64,000 nt of DNA from Eutypa lata (lineage: Eukaryota; Ascomycota; Sordariomycetes; Xylariales; Diatrypaceae): the NCBI GenBank assembly GCA_022661535.1, contig JAKULF010000022.1, positions 122,962 to 186,961 on the forward strand, read 5' to 3'. The notes below the pieces were generated by a model that saw only the letters and a program-made list of their open reading frames with translations, was not told the origin of the DNA and did no database searches. Positions 1 to 10,631 of the stretch are shown here, one piece after another (positions within the stretch are counted from its first letter, which is position 1; the number at the start of each line of letters is the position of its first letter). The translations under genes were made by a program, and so were the position numbers.

Positions 1-1869
1 GTTCAACGACTATACGGAAATCGGCTGTAACGGCTTAAGACATAGTCTAACCTAGTATGAAAGTACTAACTTCCCTAACTTATATATGGAGAAGTGTCTT
101 ATTTTATGGTTAAGAATTAAATAAATTGTATTGGGGAATACATTAGTTCTCGTAATTTAAGTTCGGAAAAGATCACCTTATACCCTATGGCGAACATTAA
201 ATATAATTAGTACTTAGAGGTAAAAGATCTTTGCTTGGATGGCATTCTTATTACTATATGTTGCATAACTAATTGTTTAATTTTAGGCGCCGAAGGCGGT
301 GATTTGTATTTACAAGCTTCACTTTTTAACTCAGGTTTACTAAAATTAGTATTTAATAATAGTAAACCTTCTTTAAACACTTCTATGTTTAGTAAACGTT
401 ATCTTTCTTTAGGTGGAGCTGAGAAGAAAGCTCAAAATCCTAAAGAGATCACCGTTACAGATCTTAAAACTAATATAACTTCTACCTATGACTCTATATC
501 AAAAGCAGCAGAAGGAATAGATACATCTGTAAAATCACTTACTCAATACATCAATTCATCAGAACTTGAAAAACTTCCTTACTTGGATAGATATTTTTTG
601 GTTAGTGATAAAATTATTACTACTATTATACTTAATTTTGAAGAAATTGATAATTCTGACAAATTAAAAATCCCTAAAGCTTCTTGAAAAAGGGAGTTAG
701 GTGATCAGTATAGAAAGCACAACTTAATAGTTAAATTCCTAAAAGATGGTAAAGAACCTAACAAAGAGTTTTTAAATGAACTCCTTTCATTTCCTGAACC
801 TTCTTTAGTTACGGATGCTCATTTAAAATTATGTGAGGAGATTTATAGTAGCAGGGTTGTAATGCCTATACCTTTCCCTAATACAGAGCATGTTGTAACA
901 CTTAGGAATTTAGTAGGTGGTGAGAGTTATGAATCAAAGGTTAAAACTGCAGGTTGCTATATTCTGTCTGGTACTAAAAAAGTTGTTTCTCCTATTACAA
1001 AATTAGAGAGTCTGGAATGTTATTTAGGTCAAAGTTTGCATTTAGGTAATAGAGTTAAATCTCATACTAAGGGTGGTAATACTAATTCTACATGACAATT
1101 TCTCAACTCTATACGAGATAAAGGTAAATTAGAACTATGCATTGTACCAGACAATTTAATTCCTAAAGGTTTAACTAAGACCCAATTTGTAACTTTACTA
1201 GAACAATATTTAATTCTAAAGCTAAAACCTACTGTGAATAAGAAACTCTTGGCTAAACCAGGGATAGTTTGAACACCTGAGGTGATTAAAAATCACAGCG
1301 ATAAGTTGTCTACTACTGTTTATGTTTATCAAAGAGAGAGTGATGATATGATACTTGTACAGGTATTTCCGACTACAAGATCTGTTGGTTTAAGTTTAGA
1401 TAAAGGAAAGTCCTTCTTTTCTAACTTAATTACCAGAACAGATGGGTGATACAAGGATTTATTTTTTACTAATGTTGAATTAGAAGGTGCAGAAAGTAGA
1501 TTAATGTCTATTCAAGAGTTTACCAAAGTTATAGAAAAAGCTTCAGCTGAAAGAGCAGGAACTTCTATACGTGTTATAGATGTAACTACTGGTGAAATTA
1601 CTGATTATACTTCTATGAAAGCTGTAACCCGTGCATTAGGAATTGACAATAAAGGTATCAAAGACAAAGTAGAAAGTTCAAAGTTATATAAAAATAGATT
1701 TAAGTTTGAAGTAGTTGAAAGTTAACTTGTTTTAAGATTGCTTTGCTTTATATCCTACAAAGTGTAGGCGGAGTTAAGGTAGCTTACATGTTTATTAATA
1801 TGTTTGTGAGGGAGGTAAGGGGGTAAAAAATAAAAAAAGAAAAGTTTGTGCTAAATCTTAAAGATAGAG
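1..1869 (+). other. group I intron in atp9 (5' end outside window)
   Basis: The window opens inside an intron. Positions 1-50 carry a group I core segment with the usual CGACTATACGG ... AGACATAGTC signature. An endonuclease-like ORF follows, and the last atp9 exon begins near 1872. The exact 3' boundary is uncertain because the bases before the Tyr codon do not give a clean terminal G in phase. Confidence 0.75.
235..1725 (+). CDS. degenerate GIY-YIG-type intron-encoded endonuclease
   Basis: One frame is open from about 211 to 1725 when TGA is read as Trp. A GCYILSG ... YLGQSLHLGNRVKSH stretch (about 945-1070) matches the GIY...YIG...R...H layout of GIY-YIG nucleases, with GCY and YLG replacing the canonical triplets. 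It is followed by an LEQYLILKLKPTVN segment like the family's Glu-containing helix. The C-terminus (about 1575-1725) looks like a NUMOD1-type DNA-binding module (V..TTGEITDYTSMKAVTRALGI). There is no clear ATG: 235 is TTG, and the ORF may be fused to an upstream exon outside the window. A KRYLSL segment at about 394-411 precedes the nuclease region. Activity is doubtful because the catalytic triplets are altered. Confidence 0.6.
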
Positions 1870-1871
1870 AA

Positions 1872-1955
1872 TATGCTATCTTAGGTTTTGCCTTTTCAGA
1901 AGCTACTGGATTATTTGCATTAATGATGGCTTTTTTGCTATTATATGTGGCGTAA
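1872..1955 (+). CDS. atp9: ATP synthase subunit 9, last exon
   Basis: Encodes YAILGFAFSEATGLFALMMAF and then LLLYVA before TAA. This is the second transmembrane helix of the F0 c-ring protein, including the proton-binding acidic residue in FSEATG. Only the C-terminal 27 residues lie here; the rest is upstream of the window behind the intron. A different frame is open through this exon and continues into the downstream membrane ORF, so the two genes may overlap. Confidence 0.9.
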   Translation, partial: YAILGFAFSEATGLFALMMAFLLLYVA

Positions 1956-2014
1956 TAGTATTAGAAATATTCCTTAAGTTAAAACTATTACGCCCACGTA
2001 GTGCTAATAAACAT

Positions 2015-3154
2015 TTGAGTCATCATATATCACGTAAGATACCTGTGAATCCCCTTACAGGTAAATTGGATATTTTAAATAGCAGTAAATTTTACGATAA
2101 AAAGAACTTTTCTAGTAAAAGGGTTATAAAAGGGGGTAATAATAAAAATTCTGGAGATAAGACTAATAGCAATAGTATAAATAATAAAGAGAAAGTTAAT
2201 TTAAACACTTTATTTTCTTATCTTGATATAAGTAAGTTATATTTAATAAAAGTAGCTTGAATTAAAAAATATTCCTTTATTATATTCTCTATACTTGCTA
2301 TATTGTTTTGTGCATCCTTATATATAGTTGTATTTAAAGATGAAGTTAATTTGTTTGTTTACTACTCTACTTGGTCTATCATACCTGGCTTATGTATGGT
2401 TTATTTAATGTATAAAGATAGAAATTATTGTATTAAATTATCTGTTAATAGTATGCATTTGATAAGTAACTTAGCATTGCTTAGTTTAATTTTAGCTTCA
2501 GTTATTTATATTGTAGCTAATCTCTTAATTTCTGATCTTTATTTACTGTCCTTTAGTGAATCCTTTGATTTATCAAGAAAGATTTTCGGGATTTGATTAA
2601 TCTTGAAAATAACAGTTTCGACTATAGAAAAGGTTTATTCACTTAGAAATGAATGTAATAAATTTTATGAAGCATTATTTTCAATATTATTATCTTTAAT
2701 GGTTTTAGCTTTTTTTTATCAAGTAATATTTGTTATATTCGGTGCTGTATTTCTTGTATTCGAAGATATAAAATTAATTAAATTTAAATGTGAATTAAAA
2801 TATAAAAATAATTCAGAAGTTAAACATGAATTAATCATTGTAGATAAATCGCTTGATCACCAATTAAAAAAGGATTCAAATTCTAAATCTGAATTAATAA
2901 CTAAAGATAAATCTCTTAATCATCATTTTAAGAAGGATTATCCCACAGTTGTCAAAGCAAAAGGTCATTACCTTTTTACTAAAGATGGTAATAAGGTTTT
3001 TGATGCAGCTTCAGGTGCAGGTGTGGCAAGTCTCGGATACAGCAATTTAGAAATAATCGCGGCCATAGCTCAAAAATATTGGACCTTCATATTTGGCATC
3101 TTCGTTTTGAAAAGATTATGATGTATTAAGATTACAGGATTTTCTTGTGAATAG
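2015..3154 (+). CDS. membrane protein ORF running in frame into an aminotransferase start
   Basis: With TGA as Trp this is one ORF. The frame is open further upstream, through the atp9 exon; 2015 is a TTG and no ATG precedes it. The N-terminus contains SHHISRKIPVNPLTGKLD, then three or four hydrophobic segments (about 2260-2340, 2370-2410, 2455-2545, 2680-2765). A duplicated hydrophilic motif follows (ELI..DKSL.H..KKD, at about 2829-2872 and 2889-2935). From 2939 the frame encodes the start of a class-III aminotransferase (FTKDGNKVFDAASGAGVASLG). The match is lost after an A-run at 3072-3076, where the aminotransferase continues in another frame. I do not recognise the membrane part. Confidence 0.6.
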
Positions 3155-4241
3155 CACAAAGGGTGCATTGAACAAAGTCTATTTGACAGGGTCAGGTTCA
3201 GATGCTACCGAAGCAGCGGTAAAACTAGCTCGTCAATTTTACTACGATCAAGATCCGGAAAGTCCACGTAAAGTTATCCTAGCACGTTCACAGAGTTATC
3301 ACGGAGGTACTATAACTGCTTTAAACTTATCAGATATGGAAATTAGACAAGCACCATATAAAGCGATTTTCGCGGATATTGTTCAATACGTTTCTTCATG
3401 TTTTCCTTATCGTCAACAATTTTATGGTGAGTCTGATTTAGACTTCGTGGCTAGAAAGGCCGCTGAATTAGATACCAAATTCATAGAGATAGGGCCTGAT
3501 AAAGTTATGGCCTTTATTCTTGAGCCTGTTAGTGGGGCTGCACTTGGGTGTGTTACAGATGTCCCTGGTTATCTCACAGCGATGAAAGAGGTTTGCCATA
3601 AACATGGTGCTCTTTTAATATTTGATGAGGTAATGTGCGGAATGGGTAGAACCGGTTTTCTCTATGCATGTCAAATGGAAGGAGTTTGACCCGATATTTT
3701 AATAATAGGTAAGGGCTTAGCAGCTGGATATTTTCCCCTTGCGGCGATCTTGGTTGCTCCGGAAGTTTGGGGGTCTTTAAAAACTGAGCAGTTTATTCAT
3801 GGACTTACCTTTGATGCTATACCTGTTGGAGCGGTTGCTGCCCTTAAGGTTCAGGAAATTATTATAGATAATAATCTGCTAAATAATGTAAAAAAACAGG
3901 GTGACTATCTAGGTAAACAATTAGAAACTAAATTGAGTGGCCATCCAAATATTGGAGACATTCGGGGACGGGGTCTTTTTTGGGGTCTGGAATTTGTTAG
4001 AGATGCAGAAACTAAGGAACCATTCGACTCAAAATTTAGGATTTCTCAGCGAATTGTTGACTTAGCCAAGTCGCCTGAATTTAATATGACATTTTATCCT
4101 GGGACTGGTACCGTAGATGGGGTTAATGGGGACCACATCATTATTGCACCTCCATTTACCGTTACAGAGCAAGATATAGACCATATAGTAGAGGTAATCA
4201 CAGCTGTGGTTGATATAATTTTTAAAGAAATTAACAAATAA
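2939..4241 (+). pseudogene. class-III aminotransferase, copy 1 (frameshifted)
   Basis: PLP-dependent fold-type I (class-III) aminotransferase, split between two frames by an indel at the A-run 3072-3076. The 3' part is open to 4241 with TGA as Trp. Motifs: GSGSDATE (cofactor phosphate loop, with E changed to D relative to copies 2 and 3), YHGG, FDEVMCGMGRTG (Asp to the PLP ring nitrogen), GKGLAAGY (Schiff-base Lys), [10 protein letters not shown]. At the Trp of GLFW the codon is still TGG, while another Trp (near 3687) is TGA, so codon use is mixed. Apart from the frameshift it looks complete. It could be a decaying copy, a read error, or a frameshifted fusion anchored by the preceding membrane ORF. 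Confidence 0.8.
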
Positions 4242-4564
4242 ATGGCGGATATATAAGTTTTTTTTTTTGGTTTTTATATATAAAAATATTTCATATATAG
4301 GTAGACTACGTAATTATTCGTGAGTAATCAGCAGTGTTTACTGTTTATTTAGCTCAAAAATATATAATTAGTAGGGTGGAGACGGGGTAAAAAACCAAAA
4401 ATTTTATATCAAAATTTATTTTGATTAGTCTTTATTATTTATAAATAACCTTCTAGTAGTAATAAATATTTCATATATTTTATCTTTAACTCTATATTTT
4501 ATATATGGTGTATTATATGTACAAAAATTTTTTTTATAGAGATATTTCATACTAATATTATATT
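4242..4564. repeat. AT-rich spacer with one copy of a dispersed repeat
   Basis: Spacer between the aminotransferase copy and cox2; no gene seen. About 4303-4391 (AATCAGCAGTGTTTACTG ... GTTTATTTAGCTC ... TTAGTAGGGTGGA) is closely matched at about 47242-47332 inside cox1 intron 9. Confidence 0.7.
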
Positions 4565-7500
4565 ATGTTATTTTTCAATGATTTATATAAAATAAATTTT
4601 GATGTGCCAACTCCTTGAGGAATATATTTTCAAGATAGTGCTACTCCACAGATGGAGGGATTAGTTGAATTACATGATAATATTATGTATTATCTAGTTA
4701 TAATCTTATTTTCTGTAGCATGAATAATGTTATCTATAGTAAGAAATTACGTTGAAACTAAATCACCTATTTCTCATAAATATTTAAATCATGGTAAAGA
4801 TGTGCCTTATCAAAAGTGTTTTAAGTTTAATAATTTAAAGAGTCTAAATTATATACGTTTTTACAGTACAACACCTTCTTCACAAGTTAATAGCATAAAG
4901 TTTTACGAAGATGCTTATTCTATGAAGAAATCAATTATAGAGGACAATAAAAACAAATCTGGTATTTACAAATGGACCAATAAATTAACAAATGATGTAT
5001 ACATTGGGCAATCAGTGGATTTATCCAAAAGATTTATAAGATATTTTAATCTTAGTTATTTAAAGAATAGAAATACTCTTGTAATAAGTAGAGCTTTAAT
5101 TAAATACGGATATTCTAATTTTTCATTAGATATTTTAGAATATTGTGATATAGCTAATCTAACCGAGAGAGAACAATATTATTTTGATAAATTAAATCCT
5201 AAGTACAATACTTTAAAAATAGGAGGTAGTTCTTCAGGTCATATACATTCTGAAGAAACTAAAACAAAAATTAGTCAATCTTTAAAGGGGGTTTATGTTC
5301 AAGAAAAATCTGCTTTATATGGTCGTACTCACACTGAAGAAACTAAAGCATTGATGGCTTTAAAAAAATCAAATGAGAATAACCCTTTATATAATAAAAC
5401 TCATAGTGATGAAACTAAGGAATTAATGAGACAGAAAGCTTTAGGTAGAAAACACTCTGAAGAAACTCTATTAAAAATGAGTACTAGTAGAGGTTATCTT
5501 GTTTATATACATGAAAAATGTGATTCAGAAGGGTTTAAATTAATCGGTAGTTTTGTTTCAATAAGAAGAGCTGCAAAGTTTTTAGAAATTAGTAGCAATA
5601 CTGTAAGACTGTATATAAACTCAGGTAAAATATTTAAAGACAGATATAAATTTACTGGAGGGACTCCAAAATAAACTTAAAAAAACTCTGAAAAAATTCC
5701 ACTGTATGCTGGAAACTCCTAAAGTTTTTAGGTACAATAAAAATTAATAAATATATAAATTTTATCTGTGATAACCCTAAAATATGTACAATGGACAATC
5801 AGCAGGAAACTTAAAGGTGTTAAATGCCTTAACAGGATCCTTAGAGACTATACGTGGAAACCATACGTGGTAATATATAGTCCAATTAAGTATGAAAGTA
5901 CTTATTTTTCGACATTAATAGAATTAATATGAACTATAACACCTCTCCTTCGGCGTAGGTTGCCGTATTTAAGCGGGGAAAGACTGCCAAATTCCGGGGA
6001 TCTCCTAAAGCTTCTGGTACCAAGCCTCTTGTGAAAATGAGTTGGTGGCTGAATTAATTGTTCAGGTATGGTAACAAGCCAGATGATTTTCGAAAGATTA
6101 ATGGATTACCGCGGATCTAAGTCAGCAATATGTGAAAGTATTACTGTAAAAGAGCAACGAGTGGATGGTAGTCAACACATTTCTTTAACTAAATTTAAGA
6201 TAATGTGTTTAAGGTGCACTCTAATGGGTTTCGAAAGAAATTATCAAGCCAAAAACCTTTCTAAGCAAATATTACAAATTAGACAACTTTCTTCTAGCAG
6301 ATCGCTAGCTATTTTTTCACATACTCTTACTCTTCAATCACCTGACGCCAATCTTCCTAAACTTTTTTCATCTCTTAAGCCGTGATTTGTAACTGGATTT
6401 GTAGACGCTGAAGGGTCTTTCACGGTTAGTGTTTTAAAAAGTTCTAGTGTTCGTACTGGTTGACAGGTGGGAGCTAGATTTCAATTAACTTTACATTTAA
6501 AGGATTTATCTTTATTGAGAGAAATTCAAGCCTTTTTCGGAGGAGTGGGTAAAATAGTCTTATCTAAAGATAATTGTACTTTTAGAGTAGATTCTCTAAA
6601 AGATATTTTAAAGGTAATAATCCCACACTTTAATATATATCTCCCAGTTACTCAAAAGTTAGGAGATTATCTTCTTTTTAGGGATATTGTAATAATGATG
6701 AGTAATAAAGAGCATATAACACTGGAAGGTTTAAATAAAATTATCTCTATTAAAGCTTCTTTAAATCACGGCTTATCTAAGGAATTAAGAGTAGCTTTCC
6801 ATAATGTTAAATCCGTATTAAGACCTTTAGCCATAGACCAAGTAATTCCTCACCCTGATTGAATGGCAGGTTTTGTTTCCGGGGATGGTAGTTTCTATCT
6901 TACTATTAGAAAATCCCACGAACTAAAAGTTGGATATAGAGCAGAGGTAGGATTTCAAATTACTCAACATTCTCGTGATCAGGTTTTTATGGAAAGTTTT
7001 ATTTCTTATTTTAATTGTGGTAAAATAAAAAAGGACACTAGACATTCAGTTTTATATTTTACAGTTAGTAATTTTACGCATCTTATTGAAAGAATTATTC
7101 CTTTCTTTCAAGAGCATAAAGTACTAGGTGTTAAGTTTCTAGATTATGAGGATTGATGTAAGGCAGCTGAGATAATAAAAACGAAAGCTCATCTTACTAC
7201 GGAAGGTATAAATGAGCTTCGTAAACTTCAGGACGGTATGAATAGTAAGAGATAGTAGAATGTATAATTTTGTAGGATAAATTTGGTCGCAATGGCAGTT
7301 ATATTAATATTAATAGCATTCCCTTCATTTAAATTATTATATTTAATGGATGAAGTTAATGATTCTTCAATGTCAGTTTTAGCCGAGGGTCATCAATGAT
7401 ATTGAAGCTATCAGTACCCAGATTTTTTAAATTTAGAAGATGAGTTTATAGAATTTGATTCATATTTAGTACCAGAATCTGATTTAGAAGACGGAGCTTT

Positions 7501-8592
7501 AAGAATGTTGGAAGTTGATAATAGAGTTATCCTTCCAGAATTAACACATGTAAGATTTATAATTACTTCAGGTGATGTTATACATAAAAGGGATATTAGG
7601 GTAGGCCCTTGAGTGTGAAAGAGCCAAACTCCGGGGAAACCTTAAAGCTTTAGTAACCAAAGTGTAGAGGAAACTTTACAACTGGCCCCGTTAATGACCG
7701 GGGGTATGGTAACATCACTAAAGATGAAAGATTTATTTTATTTCTTAAATAGGTAATCGCGGATCTAAGTCAGTAGTAGTTTATTTAAATTATACTGTAA
7801 AAGAGCAACGAGTAGACGGTTCTTTAGTTATTTTTGTTTATATTAATAACTATAAGGTGTACTCTAGTCGCCGGGAAACCGGTTCTTAAGCGAAAATAAA
7901 GTAACTTAAGATTAAAGCTACCACAAATTAGTTTGTCTTATAAAAATATAGGTTTTACTTCTTATTCAGACTGTTAAGTTTCCCTGAATTAGTGAATCTT
8001 TTTTCAACTAAGAAAGAGGAATTCTTAAAAATTACCTCTAGATCTAAATTTAGTAAACCTGTTATAGTTAAAGGGGAAAACGAAGAAGAAACTCAAGAGT
8101 TTTCTAGTATAACTGCAGCAGTAAACTTTTTGAAGAATAAAGATATTCAAGTAAATAGAGACCAAATTACTAAATGATTGAATACAGGTAAGCCTTATAA
8201 AGGTTATATTTTCTCAAGAGCATAGTTATATCCCTCCTCTTTTTTATTCCGTATTTTGTAGTTCCACTGTATAAGTAAAAACCATTAAGAATATATAAAT
8301 GTATTAAGATATTCTTTAAAAGAATTACCGTAGCTCATATTTGTAAGCTAAAGTGTGTATATTTTAAAGAAAAAATGGATTAATTTGGGGTTCGTCTTTT
8401 GCAGCACCTGCTTTAGGAATTAAATGCGATGCTTACCCTGGGCGTTTAAATCAGGTGTCAGTTTTTATTAATAGAGAAGGTGTTTATTACGGCCAGTGTT
8501 CGGAGATTTGCGGTATTTTACACTCAAGCATGCCGATTGTGATTGAGTCAGTTTCGTTGGAAAAGTTTTTAACATGACTAGAGGAACAGTAA
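4565..8592 (+). CDS. cox2: cytochrome c oxidase subunit 2 (4 exons)
   Basis: Complex IV subunit carrying the CuA site. Exons 4565-4795, 5912-5944, 7295-7585 and 8395-8592 join to 250 residues. The start is [19 protein letters not shown]. Two N-terminal membrane helices are followed by GHQWYWSYQY and the CuA ligand block [13 protein letters not shown] (from about 8498). The 33-nt second exon encodes TLIELIWTITP. Each group I junction obeys the U-before/G-at-end rule. The last codons overlap the start of the next ORF by 19 nt. In code 4 no defect is visible. Confidence 0.95.
4796..5674 (+). CDS. GIY-YIG homing endonuclease, fused to cox2 exon 1
   Basis: The frame is open from cox2 exon 1 into the intron and stops at 5674. 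GIY-YIG domain: [25 protein letters not shown] (about 4960-5030), then [17 protein letters not shown] with the catalytic Glu. Three to four short repeats, each containing (H/S)..ETK (NUMOD3-type), and a NUMOD1-like tail ([16 protein letters not shown]) follow. An RFYSTT segment at 4856-4873 lies between the exon-encoded part and the nuclease. It promotes homing of its intron. The key GIY and YIG triplets are intact, so it may be active. Confidence 0.9.
   Translation, partial: KDVPYQKCFKFNNLKSLNYIRFYSTTPSSQVNSIKFYEDAYSMKKSIIEDNKNKSGIYKWTNKLTNDVYIGQSVDLSKRFIRYFNLSYLKNRNTLVISRALIKYGYSNFSLDILEYCDIANLTEREQYYFDKLNPKYNTLKIGGSSSGHIHSEETKTKISQSLKGVYVQEKSALYGRTHTEETKALMALKKSNENNPLYNKTHSDETKELMRQKALGRKHSEETLLKMSTSRGYLVYIHEKCDSEGFKLIGSFVSIRRAAKFLEISSNTVRLYINSGKIFKDRYKFTGGTPK
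4796..5911 (+). other. cox2 intron 1, group I
   Basis: Core signatures follow the ORF: GCTGGAAACTCCTAAAG, CAATCAGCAGGAAAC, GGATCCTTAGAGACTATACG and a TATAGTCCAA strand near 5875-5885. This is the family shared with cox1 introns 1, 2, 5, 10, 11 and 12, cob intron 3 and nad5 intron 1 (IB-like, my assignment from memory of signatures). Confidence 0.85.
5945..7255 (+). CDS. double-motif LAGLIDADG endonuclease fused to cox2 exon 2
   Basis: The frame runs uninterrupted (TGA=Trp) from the 33-nt exon 2 through the ribozyme core and ends at TAG 7253-7255. LAGLIDADG helices are [12 protein letters not shown] (about 6385-6422) and [13 protein letters not shown] (about 6863-6900), with the catalytic acidic residues present. 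It is a monomeric two-motif homing enzyme and possibly a maturase for its intron. The leader translated from the core is probably removed or tolerated. Confidence 0.9.
5945..7294 (+). other. cox2 intron 2, group I
   Basis: A different core family: AAATTCCGGGGATCTCCTAAAG, CGCGGATCTAAGTCAG, AAAGAGCAACGAGTGGA and AAGGTGCACTCT (5987-6232), here placed before the ORF. The same core occurs in cox2 intron 3, cox1 introns 4 and 6 and the nad4-like intron at 62.7 kb. Confidence 0.85.
7586..8394 (+). other. cox2 intron 3, group I with reduced ORF
   Basis: Core signatures at 7618-7890: CAAACTCCGGGGAAACC, GTAATCGCGGATCTAAGTCAG, AAAGAGCAACGAGTAGACGG and AAGGTGTACTCTAG. At 809 nt it is the shortest intron here, and its ORF lacks a nuclease domain. 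Confidence 0.85.
7992..8225 (+). CDS. NUMOD1-only remnant ORF
   Basis: 77 residues with TGA=Trp. [26 protein letters not shown] ... [13 protein letters not shown] is laid out like the DNA-binding module at the C-terminus of GIY-YIG enzymes. No nuclease motif precedes it, and the start at 7992 is TTG or similar. It is probably the tail of a lost endonuclease. Confidence 0.5.
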
Positions 8593-10028
8593 AGAAAACA
8601 AATCATATGTTAAATTTTTTTACTCCAAATCAAAGTTCTAGGTTAATTTTTTTTACTCCAAACCAAAGGCCTAGGTTAATTTTTTTTACTCCAAACCAAA
8701 GGCCTAGGTTTAATTTAGGTCCTTTAAATATTAATAGTGTATTTTTATCTTTTTCTTTTTATTTTTTTTTTTTATTAGGTTTTTACTTAACTATAGATTT
8801 CTGGTTAAATCTTTATAATAGTAATATTTCATGTTCAAATTTAGAACATATTAAGTTTTATCAGATGTATTTATTTATTATAATTATAGATTCTATTATA
8901 ATTATAGTAGGTTTTTATATATATTACCAAAATAATATAACTAAAAATATACAAAATTTATTAAAAAAAAGTATGTTAATAGTATTAACATCAATTGCAA
9001 TATTAGTAGGGTCAATTATAGATTACTATTTAACTGGTTTAATTTTATTAGATCCAAAAATAACTTTTTTTGGAATCCTTGAAGTTATTCTTTATAAATT
9101 AGATTGAAAAGATAATATAAATATAGTTATAAATGGAAAATATATTTTTAGATTTTTAGGTGGTTTAGCTGTTTGTTTTTCTTTAATTATTTACAGAGAA
9201 AATATAAAAAATTTATTTAATACTATATACCCACCTATAGTTTTAATAAAAATTGGTTTTTATTATTGTAATAAAAGGGATAATAGTTATTTTTGTAATC
9301 TAATATCAAATATAAATAAAAAATATTTAGGTCTTAAGAAAAAAACATCAGAGGGTTGGGATAAAATAAATCCAGATGATATTAGGAAGGATTTATACTC
9401 ATCAAGTAATAATGGGCGTCTTTATAAATTTAGAAAAATAAAAGGATATTTAAGTAGAAGTATCTTATTTTATCTAATAAAAAAAACACATTGAATTATT
9501 GGATTGTTTTTATTTTTAAATAGGACTCCTAATCTTAATTTTCATTTAAATGAGTATGCAAATAATGAGGTGTTTTGGTTTGATAAATTATCTATTTTAG
9601 ATATAATGGAATTTATTTTTATTATATGTACAATTTATAAAATCTTCGAAATAATACTAGATTTATGGGTTATTTCTGATAAAAAAACCTCTGTGTTTAA
9701 TCCAAACTATCCTATTTTTTACCCAGGTTTATCTAGAAATCAAAAAATTTATTTCCATTTAGGTGTATTTTTGTCTGGTTTATTAGCTCTGTTAGGAGCA
9801 TTAAGTAAACTAATCTTTATTTATTTAATACTTTGTCAAATAAACTTAATCTCACCATATATAATATCACATTCAATTTTTGAATATATCGCTTATATAT
9901 TGGATAATATTTTTAAATTATACGAGTCTGAGGTTGAGGTTGAACAAAACCCATTTTCTTCTTTTAAATTACTTTTTGGTTTTACTTTTTTTTTTATTAT
10001 AATACCGTCTATACTTATTAAGTCATAG
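8574..10028 (+). CDS. orphan multi-pass membrane protein overlapping cox2
   Basis: ATG 8574 lies inside the last cox2 codons (19-nt overlap, different frame). The frame is open to TAG 10026-10028 with a TGA=Trp near 9105 and another near 9491, giving about 484 residues. Near the N-terminus are three 11-residue repeats with core FFTPNQ(S/R)(S/P)R. At least six hydrophobic segments follow (about 8730-8815, 8862-8930, 8980-9065, 9150-9185, 9605-9660, 9750-9850 and the C-terminal end). I recognise no family. The overlap suggests expression from the cox2 transcript. Intactness over 1.4 kb in AT-rich DNA argues that it is or was recently selected. Confidence 0.65.
8610..8708 (+). repeat. three tandem 33-nt repeats in the orphan ORF
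   Basis: Units 8610-8642, 8643-8675 and 8676-8708. The last two are identical (TTAATTTTTTTTACTCCAAA ...) and the first has a few changes. The unit length keeps the reading frame. Confidence 0.9.
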
Positions 10029-10084
10029 TATGGTCAGTAGGTTTGGTTACTTATGACCTTATTTAATTAAAATAAATAAAAAAA

Positions 10085-10143
10085 TATGCATTAGTTTAAG
10101 AGGTAAAACAATAATTAATAAAAGTTCGAGTCTTTTATGTATA
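10085..10143 (+). pseudogene. tRNA remnant lacking an anticodon arm
   Basis: The acceptor TATGCAT pairs with ATGTATA (one G-U), the D-arm is GTTT...AAAC, and the T-arm is AAAAG TTCGAGT CTTTT. Only about 10 nt separate the D- and T-arms, so there is no anticodon stem. It resembles the element at 10552-10620. Confidence 0.55.
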
Positions 10144-10551
10144 TTGGATTTTATATTGGATTTTACCTTATTTATGTTTTGTAACTTAAAATTTATAGTA
10201 GGACCTTTACATTCCAAGAATCATTTTTTAATTTGAGCTTATGCTATAATAGTTGGAATCTGTATTCTAGATAAAGTGTATCACCCATAAAAATAGATTA
10301 AATTTCTGAATTTATATATAATAATTTAATAAATCTTTTAGGTTTAGGTGGAATCACTAAAGAAGAATTTAGGATTAAAGTAGAAATTTTTAATAAAAAA
10401 AAACTGTTTGGGTTAATTAAATTTATCTGTGGAGAAAATGGATATATTCTTATCTATCTAGTAAATTATACATTTGAATTAGGTTGAAATCACATAATTG
10501 TTAAACATTTACAAAAGGTTTTATATTGTTATAAACCCTAAAAAAAAATAA
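10144..10551. other. spacer, no convincing gene
   Basis: AT-rich. A frame of about 80 codons without ATG is open near 10300-10542 (LGLGGITKEEFRIKVEIF...). It could be a fragment of an intron or plasmid ORF, but I cannot assign it. Confidence 0.4.
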
Positions 10552-10620
10552 GATACATTAGTTTAATTGGTAAAATAATTGATAAAAACAATAGTTAAAA
10601 GTTCAAGTCTTTTATGTATC
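10552..10620 (+). tRNA. tRNA-like sequence, apparent anticodon AAA
   Basis: The acceptor GATACAT/ATGTATC pairs perfectly and the T-arm AAAAG TTCAAGT CTTTT is good. The D-arm is GTTT/AAAT. The anticodon stem ATTG/CAAT (outer pair mismatched) closes a 7-nt loop ATAAAAA. An AAA anticodon is unexpected for a mitochondrial tRNA-Phe, so this may be a degenerate copy. Aminotransferase copy 2 starts 12 nt downstream. Confidence 0.4.
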
Positions 10621-10631
10621 AGCGGTAGTTA

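Noticed and set aside
8610..8708. CRISPR-like array from the 33-nt repeats
   Set aside because: Units are adjacent with no spacers and keep the coding frame; a coding tandem repeat.
8574..10028. Reading the TGA codons as stops and splitting the ORF into unrelated fragments
   Set aside because: TGA falls at conserved Trp in every core gene, so code 4 applies and the fragments are one ORF.
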